A stretch of 64,000 nt of DNA from positions 230,701-294,700 of the forward strand of contig JBBHKE010003005.1 in NCBI GenBank assembly GCA_037447655.1, read 5' to 3'. Shown one piece after another: positions 46,755 to 57,060 of this stretch. Source of the stretch: Zygnema cylindricum. Its lineage: Eukaryota > Streptophyta > Zygnematophyceae > Zygnematales > Zygnemataceae. Numbering within the stretch: position 1 is the stretch's first letter; the number at the start of each line of letters is the position of its first letter. The notes under the pieces were generated by a model. That model was not told where the DNA came from, did not search any database, and saw only the letters and a program-made list of their open reading frames with translations. The translations under genes and the position numbers were made by a program.

Positions 46755-48598
46755 AGACTCTGGATAACGAATCCAGAGAGAAAGGTCGACCGGAGAGGCC
46801 CATGCCGGAAGAGAAATCTCTGAGGTTTGAGGAGTCGGAGCCCATGGAGACTGTTTTTGAATTTCCAGCCAAGGAAACGGTTGGTGCTTCTCCTCCTGAT
46901 TCCTCCTACACGAAAGATAGGGCCGCATTCAGAAGCCCGTGCAGCGAGGACTTCTCCTCTCGCCAGTACTCAGCCTCAAATGCCTTCTTCGGAGCCAAGC
47001 CAAGAGCCTCTCTTTCGGCGGCAAGGGGAGGAAAACAGAAGACCTAATGTGGAGGGTTTGGGTGCAGATCTACCTTCTGGAAACGCTTCGGCTCTTCGGG
47101 TAGAGACTACCTTTGTCTCCGTGGAGGTGTCTACTGCTGTGGAGGCTTTAGTGGGGTTACGACTTGACGAGAGGATTCACATCCCCTTGAGGGCTTCGAC
47201 ACCTCCTCTCACTTATCCCTAAAAATCTTTGGAGCCCCCATCTTCTACTCCTCCACCTTATTCCTCTCACTCCTCGGAACACACCACAGTACCCCGGGAC
47301 TGTCCAGATCCCACTCCTTTGCCATCTGTTTCTCTTGCTACAGCTGTCCGTGGGTCGCCTGGTCTGCCGGTGGTACCCTACAAATACGACGTTCCCGCCT
47401 ATTCCCCGCCTCACCGACGCTCTCCTTCCTCTAGCTTCCAAACTTTACCTCTTGAGACCTCTAAGAGGCGAACCAGGAGACAAACACCTTTCCCCGCTAG
47501 GGCTCCGCCGTCTCCTTCTACATCCCCTTCTCCGTCTCCATCACTAGCAATTCTCCAAAAGCGTGGAAACAAGCCGCGCCTCCACATCCCATCGGTGGGA
47601 ACCGTTCTCTGGGATCCACAATATTTTGCTGGATATAAAGGAGTACCGGGGGACATCCTACCTCTAACCATCTTTCTCGGCGCTGGTACTTCCTCATTGG
47701 GAGGGGGATCCACACCACAGGGGGCGCACCTTCTAACAGGGAAGGACCCGGTTCAGATCCCCAAGAAGAGGATACGAGAGTCATCTTGCCCGCTTAGTTT
47801 GTCAGACCCACCGGGTCTTCCTCTTCCCATTCCACCAACTCTGCAGCGGAAGAAAAGGAAATGGGGGATATTTAGATCTTTACCGAAGATGGCTCGGGGA
47901 TTGTATTCTCAGATTTTGACTTGTTGTGGAAATCTTTCACCCAATCTGAAATAAATAAGTACCGGGGGGGAGCCATTCCGGATGACTTCAAAACCACCCT
48001 ATTCCCCATGATGGTCAACTTCCTGTCTGGAGGGGGGTTGGCAGATTACATCCCTACTAGTTTACCTTCACACCCTGCCTGGAATTTTATGAGGACGAAG
48101 GATTTAGGGAACAACCACAAGCATTACGTACAGCTGAATCCTCACACGCTGCCGTTTGCAAAAGTGGTCGAGGACCATTATCGTTACCAAGTGGACGTCC
48201 CACGATTACTTCGCTTGTATCATCCATGGGATGTAGGTCTTCAAAATATTATCACTAGGGCCGAGGTTACACCTAAGGTGCGAGCACTCAAGCAAGCCCG
48301 AAAGAACGCACTGCAGCGAGCCTGAGCAGCCAAGAATCACATCTCGTTCAACTTACGGAATGTGCCTAGGTGGGAACCCGTGGACGAAGAAGAACCACAC
48401 CGAGCTGCTGCACTCATAGCTCCCCAAAGTTCAAAACTTGATGAGCGTGCATCCGAAACCCCTTCGCCACAATTAGATGCGCCGAAATCGCACCTGAGGA
48501 GGGAGATAAACAACTGCGGTGGTGGGTTGCGCGACAAGGTATATGTTGGTTTTAAAGCTTTGTCCTCAGTAGATAGAGCTTTGAAGGGAGGTTTATAA
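46755..48598 (+). pseudogene. Second Gypsy copy: gag with internal deletions
   Basis: It continues the gag interrupted at 43081 (RPERPMPEEKSLRFEESEPMETV). Near 46902 it jumps about 1 kb relative to the first copy (33193 to 34203), then follows 34203-35345 to about 48035 (FTQSEINKYRGGAIPDDF). There it joins a segment with no counterpart in the first copy: HPAWNFMRTKDLGNNHKHY.., a stop at 48323, then a further open stretch to about 48598. That last segment may be a C-terminal part of the element lost from the first copy; I do not recognise it. Protease, methyltransferase and RT are all missing. Confidence 0.7.
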
Positions 48599-49460
48599 CT
48601 AGAATATTTTTGTTTCAAGGTGATTGTAATACTTACCTTAAATAGTGTGACTTTGAAATTGTAACTCTATAGTATATTGTACGGTCACATAAACACGAGT
48701 CAACATTACAGACAACGCAGGAAGTGCAGAATGGTCTTGGACACATGTCACTTATCGAACAAGTGAATTCAGCCGATCGGACGGATAGAATGTGAACCGG
48801 ACATCTGGGAACACAATTATAAAAGACATATACCGGACGCTGATGTTAACCAAACTAACGGCTGAGATTTAAGTGAGGACCACAGGTGACGAGGTGCTTC
48901 GTAAGCACTCCAGATATTGGTACAAGTTAACAACAACCGAGTGGCCTTATTTGACTGTTGCTGACTAAGCAACAACATTATGTGTACAACACCAAATTGT
49001 GAATACTTCAAGCAACAGGTTTTTGTAGTATAGTGTAATAATGAATAGTGTTTACTATTCAGCTGTAGGGTAGTTGCTAAAAAGGTTTTTGGAAGTACGT
49101 TAAAGTACTTTGTCATACTACAGTACACTTCTAATATTCTAGGTACAAACACCTGATTGGTTAGTGAGAAGTAAATACTCACTCAGTGTATAAAGTTTAG
49201 GACTTAGAATTATTTTGGTATCCAGTTTTGGGAATATGGGAAATTAAAAGGCAATTTTTGGGAAACTCTCATATCTTATGGTTTACTAGGTCATTTATGC
49301 AGTAATTTAGGGATTTAACAGTGTGTGTAAGTCTGTCTATGTGCCAATTCTTGGGGTAATTGGATCTGTGAGTCAAGTTTTACAGTGTGTCAAAAGATGG
49401 TGTTCGTGAGGGATTCTAGTGAAGTTTCTGCTTAAGTATGTCTACTTCTACTACTATTGC
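48599..49460 (+). repeat. LTR remnant related to the 699-bp solo LTR
   Basis: The stretch 49180-49460 resembles 21370-21650 (GACTTAG.A.T..TTTTGG.ATCCAG; GGCAATTTTTGGGAAACT). It ends in an ATG frame at 49438 (MSTSTTIAA), parallel to MSSSTTTAA at 21629. It is cut at 49461 by a Copia-B LTR. Its start is not defined; sequence from about 48600 to 49100 is unassigned. Confidence 0.5.
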
Positions 49461-50343
49461 TGCAATTCTGTGTCCTCCATTGGACTACAGAATACAGGAA
49501 GCCTCTAGATAGTATTTAACTAACCCACTTTAAGCCACGACCACTTCTGCCCATAAAGGGAAGCTGACAATTTGACTGCACCCCTGTGCAGCCTGGACTC
49601 CCCTGAGTACGTAGCAAAAAAAATCACTGAAAACGGCCAACCAGCCGATAAGTTACGAGGCACTAAAAAATGCCAATTTGTACAAACTCTCAAAGGGAGA
49701 GGTGACTACTTACCAAAATTTTCTAAGTCCTGATTCCTTCTAATAACTTCCATCTACTAAAGTACGGACCAATCAAATTGCTGTACCGTACAAAAAGGTA
49801 CTAATGCCGGTGTACCTTTTGTACGGCCTATGTACGACAAGGCTATTAAGTGGACGCGTGTCTGCTTTTTACTTGTCCGTAAATTCCTTGGAATTCCTAT
49901 GACCGAATGTCATCTCTCCACGTGGCTCCAGGTCATGCCACGTCACAAAACGCCAAGGTGACCATTCGGGGATTTCGGCAATGACGTGCATCGTCGGATT
50001 CGTAATTAGACGTAATCATAGCCGTTATAATTACTTGCGAGATATTTGTTTCGCTGTCGAACAAATGCGAGGTATTCATTCTGAAATGATGTCGTACTAA
50101 AACTATATCTATGCACGCCGTATCTAGTTTTAGTTAAATGGATTTCTTACACTCTAAATGTATAGATATCTATCACACTCTATAGCATTTAGCATTGGTC
50201 CTAGTCTAGTAGGATAAAGCTGACCGCTATCGGCCAACTTGACGAACCGAAGGTACCGGGTTCAAATCCCGGGTCCGTCAATACTATTTTTAGTAACCTA
50301 CTAAAAATAACTGCCTGTTGAACTAAGGCAGCCATGGATCAAC
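49461..50343 (-). repeat. Old Copia-B-type LTR, partial
   Basis: It begins (plus strand) TGCAATTCTGTGTCC like the other Copia-B LTRs but is clearly diverged. It stops at GGCAGCCATGGATCAAC, where the LTR at 50344 starts. It is closest to the partial LTR at 61396-61883. It carries the best-preserved tRNA-like module of the window (50202-50281). Confidence 0.75.
50202..50281 (+). promoter_or_regulatory. tRNA-like module with perfect A and B boxes in an LTR
   Basis: TAGTCTAGTAGG at 50202 fits the A-box consensus TRGYNNARNNG. GTTCAAATC at 50260-50268 fits the B box GWTCRANNC, at a tRNA-like spacing of 58 bp. The T-arm is perfect (CCGGG-TTCAAAT-CCCGG, 50256-50272). The 3' flank GTCCGTCAA pairs with GACGAAC at 50241-50247 except for one position. 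A full cloverleaf does not form, so it is tRNA-derived or tRNA-like, and antisense to the retrotransposon RNA. Confidence 0.6.
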
Positions 50344-51529
50344 TGCAATTCTGTGTCCTCCATTGGACCACAGAATACAGGAAGCCTCTAGATAGTATTT
50401 AACTAACCCACTTTAAGCCACAACCACTGCTGCCCAAGAAGGCAAACTGACAATTTGGCTGCACGCCTGTGTAGCCTGGACTCCCCTGAGTCCGTAGAAA
50501 AAAGAATCACTGAAAACGGCCAACCAGGCGATACGTTATAGGGTGGCAAAGATGCCAATTTATACAAACTCTCTGAGAGAGAGGACTATCTACCTAAATT
50601 TTCCTAAGTCCTAGTTTTTCCTAATTCCCTCTCACAGCTCCTATCTACTGCCTGTAGGAACCAATCACAAAACTGTATAGTACTAGAAAGTACTACTGCC
50701 GATGTACTTTCTGTACGGCCTCTGTACGACAAGGCCATAAGTGGACGCGTGTATACTTTCCACTCATCCGTACGTTCCTCGGAATTCCCGCGACCGAATG
50801 ATGTCTCCCCACGTGGCGCCAGGTGATGCCACGTCACTAAATGCCAAAGTGACCACTCCGGGATTTCGGCGATGATGTGCGCCGTTGGATTATATGCGAA
50901 ACGTAATCTTGGCCGGAATAAATACTTGCACGATATTTGTTCCGATGTAGAAATAAAATGCGTGGTATCCGTTTTGAATTAGCGTCGTACGACGTACTTT
51001 ATAACACTGTATATATGTACGCCGTAAACAATTTTAGTTAAATGAACTTTATCCTTTCGAACTAAATATATATCTATCACATACCATAGCACTTAGCATT
51101 GGTCCTAGTCTATTAGGATAAAGCTGACCGCTACCGGTCGATTTGACGAACCGCAGGTACCGGGATCAAATATCTGGTCCGTCAAGTATATTTTTAGTAA
51201 CCTACTAAAAATAGCTGTCTGTTGAACTAAGGCAGCCATGGATCAACCTCTCTCTCTTTCCTTCAGTGACTACAGCAAGTATGGGGGCTAGAGAGCGGAG
51301 GTGGAGGCAGGCTGTCCGTCCTTTTCTTTTTCCTTTTATAAAAACATATTTAAACCTAGAAAATACTATAGAAATCTATAAATTTCAACATCAACCACCC
51401 TCTTTATCCTTCAGTGAGTAGAACAAGTATGGGGGCTAGAGAGAGGAGGTGGAGGCAGGCTGTCTGTCCTTTTCTTTTCCTAACATATTTAAACCTAGAA
51501 AATACTATTGAAATCTATAAATTTCAACA
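50344..51529 (-). repeat. 3' LTR of Copia-B1
   Basis: 1186 bp, TGTTGAAATTTATAG..CAGAATTGCA on the minus strand. Its start is internally duplicated: about 135 bp at 51246-51388 and 51397-51529 share the CCTAGAAAATACTATAGAAATC and AAATTTCAACA ends. A degenerate B box GATCAAATA lies at 51164-51172. Confidence 0.9.
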
Positions 51530-51542
51530 CTCCCCTTATTTT

Positions 51543-54500
51543 CTAGTCTAATTTTAATTTTTCTTTCAACCCGCATTTTTCCCGACAATATTTTAGTTTA
51601 GGAGAGGGCACAGGTTTGGTCATCATGTCAGCCACCATTTCTTCATCAGGTCTATACACAAGATTTAGAATTTTATTTTCAACTTTTTCTCTTACGAAGC
51701 TTAATCTTATGTCCATATGTTTTGCTTTGAAATGGTGTTTTGGATTGGCTGCAATTGCAATTGCAGCTTGGTTATCGCAAAAGATTTCATGCACTCCCTC
51801 CTTCATAAATCCCAGTTCTTGTAACAATGATTTCACCCATATTAGTTCTTTTACAGCAGAACACGACGCCATATACTCAGCCTCCATAGTAGACTGAGCA
51901 ACCACCTTTTGTTGCTTACTGCTCCAACAGCAAGCACCTTCCCCCACATACAAAACATATCCAGAAGTGCATCTTCTCATAGGTACATCCCCATAACTGG
52001 CGTCACTCCAAGTGGTGATATCAGTATGCTCCCCTCCCAAATGCAACCATAACTCTCTAGTTCCCACCAGATATCTCATGACTCTCTTTGCTGCCTCCCA
52101 ATCTCTCTTCCTAGGATCATTAAGACTCCTACTGAGTACTCCAACTGCTGCCGCTATGTCCGGCCTGGTACAGTTCATAAAATAGATTAAGCTTCCTACG
52201 ACCTGTCTATAAGGAATAGACTTCATGAACTCTCTCTCCTGTAGACTCATCTGATCGTCTAAGATCATCACTCCTCCTTCTACACTCCCATCACTTACTT
52301 TTTTCAAGTCCATGGGAGTGGTACAACTGTTAGCATTTTCCATCTGGAATTTCTCAAGCATATTACCTATTGCTTCTTTCTGAGTAAGTCTGATAATCTT
52401 CTTCCCTCTATCTCTCTCCATTTGGATCCCCAAAATATATTTTGCCTCCCCTAAATCCTTCATATCAAATCTGCCCCTAAGATCTTTCTTTAGCCTATTG
52501 ATATTATCTAAAGACTTACTTAACACAAGCAGATCATCCACATAAATTGCAATAAAAATGACACCATTCTCATCTTCAAACATATAGATAGAATGGTCAG
52601 AGCTGATCCGGATGTATCCCAGATCGGTGAGAAACTCATCTAGTTTCTTATTCCACTGTCGGGGAGCCTGTATCAGTCCATATAAGGACTTTATGAGCCT
52701 GCATACTTTGCTCTCTTCTCCTTCTTCCACAAACCCCTCGGGTTGCCTCATAAAAATTTCTTCCTCTAACTCACCATTAAGAAAAAAGCAGTCTTAATAT
52801 CCATCTGGTGAATTTCCATGTCTTCCGCTGCGGCCAGACTGAGGAGAATCCTTAACGATGGGAACCGAACAACTGGAGCAAAGGTCTCCTCATAGTCAAT
52901 CCCCTCTTTTTGGGTGAACCCCTTTGCTACCAATCGAGCCTTATACCTCTCAATTGTATTATCTGGGTTCAGTTTTAGTTTAAATACCCATTTACATCCA
53001 ATAGGTTTTCTGTCTGGAGGGCAATCCGCTAGTTCCCAAGTATTTGCTTCCATGATAGAAGCCATCTCATCATTTATGGCTCTAATCCATCTTTCTTTCT
53101 CTGGACTATTCACTGCCTCTAAGTAAGACTGAGGCTCATCTGGGTGAGATAGCTTAGTTACCTTATGGGCAGCTTGTTTTTCCTGTATCCTTTTGTTGCT
53201 CCTCCTTCCTCCCTCAAACTCCGAAGCTGGAATGGATGGAAGTCTTCGATTTCTTCTCACTGTCTCATCGGCTCCCCTGTCCATAAAAACCGTATCTTGT
53301 CCCGCTTCTTCCATCTCCTCGAAGTCCATAGGAGTATGTGAGGTTTCCGGTGAGTCTCCTGTATCTTCGATCTCCCCTGAATCTGTAATCACAGTTTCAC
53401 TCATGTCTTTTTCGGGAACGACTGAGTTCTCCTCATTTTCGGACTCAAATCTGATCCTTATCTTCTTTGTATATTTGAAGGGGTCAAATGACTTCCCTTC
53501 ATCCATGACAACTAAGTGTTTGACCAGAATGATATCTTTCTTTGCTAAGTCATAGACTCTATATCCCTTAACATCCTCATCATATCCCACAAAGTATCCA
53601 GGTTTTCCCTTTGCATCTAGTTTCCAGTTTTTCCTATCCGTGTCAAGACTGTAAACTTGGCTACCAAATACTTTAAGGTGTGAGATATCTGGTTTCCTTC
53701 CAACCCATCTCTCATAAGGTGTCACTCCCTTTACAGCTGAGGTAAGGACTCTATTTTTAATATAGTTGGCACAGTTCATTGCCTCTGCCCAAAATCTCTT
53801 TCCTATTTTCTTGTCTGCCAACATACTACCTGCACTATCTCCTAGTGTTCTATTCAACCTCTCAGCTACCCCATTTTGTTCTGGGTTATATGGTACAGTT
53901 TTCTGGTGCTGCACTCCCTCATCTCTCAAATATTCCTCAAACTCGTTAGAGGTATATTCCCCCCCATTATCACTCCTTATCCTTTTAATGGGGGTTTCAT
54001 GCAACTTCTCACTCCAAGCTTTATATTCTTTGAAGTAAGTTGATGCTTCAGACTTTGTTTTCAGAAAGTAGACTCTAGAGTACCTAGACCAGTCATCAGT
54101 TATTGTCATCATAAACCTCTTTCCTCCAACCGAAGGTAGTTTTGCAGGCCCCCAAATATCTGTGTGGACTAAATCTAATACTTTCTCACCTCTATATGTG
54201 GCGGCTTTGGGAAAGGGAAGTCTGTGAGCCTTACCTTGAGCACAACCACTACAATCATCCATCATTTCATTATCCCCAAACTCAATGCCATCTACTACCC
54301 CAAGTTTTTTCATTTCCCTTAACCTATCAAAATGTACATGCCCCAACCGCTTATGCCAAATCATCACCTTAGGAACACCAACATAGTAAGCATTCTTCTT
54401 TTCATTACTCAAGTTAAGCCTAAACATTCCTTGGCTACCCTTATTTGCTGTGAAGTAAACTTCATCCCCATACTTAGCTGTAAAGACTCCCTTTCTGGTG

Positions 54501-55894
54501 AAGGTATCAAACTCTTTGTCATCTAACACAGACGTAGAGACAAGGTTTTTACTCAGCTGTGGAATGTAAAGTACATCTGAGAATGTAGGTATAGAAGTCT
54601 TACCCTCCACTAAGACTTTCAGATCTACTGATCCCACTAGATCTGTAGTAACCACTCTCCCATCCCCATACTCTATCTCTACAGTAGGAATCTTTCTTAA
54701 CTTAGTGAAGAGTTCTTTATCACGACACATATGCATGGATGCACCTTAGTCGATGATCCATCCTTCCTATGGAGCTTCCCGGATGGCTCCAAGGGCACAC
54801 TTCTTCCTCCGAGGAATCTCCTTCTCCTCCAAACTCTCGTCAAGAAGAAGCTCCCCATCCTCCTCAGAGGACTCATCCTCGGTTTCTCCTGACACCTTTG
54901 TAACCACAAGTGCCTTTTTCTTCCCTCCGGAAGAACCCCCTCCACGGTTCTCTTGGAGCCTCAGCTCTGATAGCTTGACACAATCTGCAATAAAGTGCCC
55001 CGGCTTTTTGCAATAATGACAAAGACCCTTTGGGGGCCTTTGCCCCCCTGAATGATCTCTTTCCCCTCTATAAGGTTTCTTCGGGTCCTTTCCCCATCGG
55101 TCCCCTCCTCTTGCTAGAGCTTGAATGCTCTTTCCTCCTCTCCTAATCTCCATTGTGTTTTCCTGCACAAGTATCATCCTGACTACTGGGTTCCATTTCC
55201 ATGAACTATCAGGCATTCCCTCTACTCGGTACACTAAGTTTTCAAACTCATTTGGTAATTTCATGATAAGGGTGTTAACTTTCATTTTCATTGTACCTAT
55301 CCACCCGGCACTTTCCATTTCTGTATACAAACAAGAAAGATCATTACAGTAATCTAACATCTTTCCTCCTTTGTAAGTGTAACTCAATAGCTTTTGCTCA
55401 GCCAACTGGAGCTCCTTAATAGTTCCAGCTCTATAAATTTCCACCAAACTCACCCACAACTCCTCGGCCTTGTAAATGTGAAGATGAGGAGTGGCCAAAC
55501 CTTGAGTGAGGTGCCTCAGAATGAAGTTCTTGGCAGCCATGTTTACATCCTCCCTCATTTGAGTATCGTTCTCCACGGTCTTCACGATTGTCGCTCCCGA
55601 TACTGTGGCAATAGGAGTAAGGGGTGTCTCCTTCCCTTTCACCTTTTCGGACACACTGCTGTCCCCATCATCTGCCTCCTCCGCCGAGGCAGCCGTTGTT
55701 GCAGGAAACCTTACTCCCCCAAATCCTGGTGGAGTTCCTGAAGGTGGACGTTTCACTTGTCCACTGACGATACCCCAGTATCGTTTTTCACACAAAGCTC
55801 CCATCATCATGGCTTCCCAATAGATGAACCCAGATCCATTGAAGGTGGGCACCCTAGAGGGTGGGCCAATAACCTGCAATTCTGTGTCCTCCAT
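51543..55894 (-). pseudogene. Copia-B1 Gag-Pol polyprotein, three lesions
   Basis: ATG at 55894 in the LTR (MEDTELQVIGPPSRVP). Gag continues to the knuckle CHYCKKPGHFIADC near 55000. The protease site is WIID then a stop in place of Ser (DSGAS expected, near 54745), with another stop at about 54764 just upstream. The frame then stays open 54736-52766 through integrase (MIWHKRLGH, CSGCAQGK, DLVHTDIWG, RSDNGGEYTSNEF) and into RT. A shift near 52780 (AAGAAAAAAG) interrupts RT before MRQPEGFVEEGEE. YVDD lies at 52532-52543. RNase H and the tail VADMMTKPVPSPK run to the stop at 51543. It is the best-preserved Copia here; the expected length is about 1450 residues. Confidence 0.93.
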
Positions 55895-57060
55895 TGGACC
55901 ACAGAATACAAGAAGCCTCTAGATAGTATTTAACTAACCCACTTTAAGCCACAACCACTGCTGCCCAAGAAGGCAAACTGACAATTTGACTGCACCCCTG
56001 TGTAGCCTGGACTCCCTTGAGTCCGTAGAAAAAAGAATCACTGAAAACGGCCAACCAGGCGATAAGTTATAGGGTGGCAAAGATGCCAATTTATACAAAC
56101 TCTCTGAGAGAGAGGACTATCTACCTAAATTTTCCTAAGTCCTAGTTTTTCCTAATTCCCTCTCACAGCTCCTATCTACTGCCTGTACGAACCAATCACA
56201 AAACTGTATAGTACTAGAAAGTACTACTGCCGATGTACTTTCTGTACGGCCTCTGTACGACAAGGCCATAAGTGGACGCGTGTATACTTTCCACTCATCC
56301 GTACGTTCCTCGGAATTCCCGCGACCGAATGATGTCTCCCCACGTGGCGCCAGGTGATGCCACGTCACTAAATGCCAAAGTGACCACTCCGGGATTTCGG
56401 CGATGATGTGCGCCGTTGGATTATATGCGAAACGTAATCTTGGCCGGAATAAATACTTGCGCGATATTTGTTCCGATGTAGAAATAAAATGCGTGGTATC
56501 CATTTTGAATTAGCGTCGTACGACGTACTTTATAAAACTGTATATATGTACGCCGTAAACAATTTTAGTTAAATGAACTTTATCCTTTCGAACTAAATAT
56601 ATATCTATCACATACCATAGCACTTAGCATTGGTCCTAGTCTATTAGGATAAAGCTGACCGCTACCGGTCGATTTGACGAACCGCAGGTACCGGGATCAA
56701 ATATCTGGTCCGTCAAGTATATTTTTAGTAACCTACTAAAAATAGCTGTCTGTTGAACTAAGGCAGCCATGGATCAACCTCTCTCTCTTTCCTTCAGTGA
56801 CTACAGCAAGTATGGGGGCTAGAGAGCGGAGGTGGAGGCAGGCTGTCCGTCCTTTTCTTTTTCCTTTTATAAAAACATATTTAAACCTAGAAAATACTCT
56901 AGAAATCTATAAATTTCAACATCAACCACCCTCTTTATCCTTCAGTGAGTAGAACAAGTATGGGGGCTAGAGAGAGGAGGTGGAGGCAGGCTGTCTGTCC
57001 TTTTCTTTTCCTAACATATTTAAACCTAGAAAATACTATAGAAATCTATAAATTTCAACA
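55875..57060 (-). repeat. LTR shared by Copia-B1 and Copia-B2
   Basis: 1186 bp. It acts as the 5' LTR of B1 (gag ATG at 55894 inside it) and the 3' LTR of B2 (polypurine tract at 57061 on). It has the same internal end duplication as its partner. B box variant at 56695-56703. The primer-binding site beside it (55860-55874) is GGTTATTGGCCCACC, one base off the usual sequence. Confidence 0.9.

Larger units (their letters stand above)
50344..57060 (-). mobile_element. Copia-B1, nearly complete Ty1/copia element
   Basis: LTRs 50344-51529 and 55875-57060 (both 1186 bp, about 11 differences) enclose a gag-pol region with one shift and two stops. The 55875 LTR is shared with a second internal region (57061 on), giving a tandem LTR-int-LTR-int-LTR array. 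The left side is inserted in an older LTR (49461). A matching target duplication on the right cannot be seen because the array end is truncated. Confidence 0.92.

Noticed and set aside
46622-47047. 141-residue frame crossing the LTR end into gag
   Set aside because: It is a chance fusion across the 46754 insertion boundary.
50191-50281. Circularly permuted tRNA gene
   Set aside because: The acceptor-like strand precedes the T-arm, but the D- and anticodon-like hairpins lie upstream in the wrong arrangement and no intervening leader or terminator T-run is visible.
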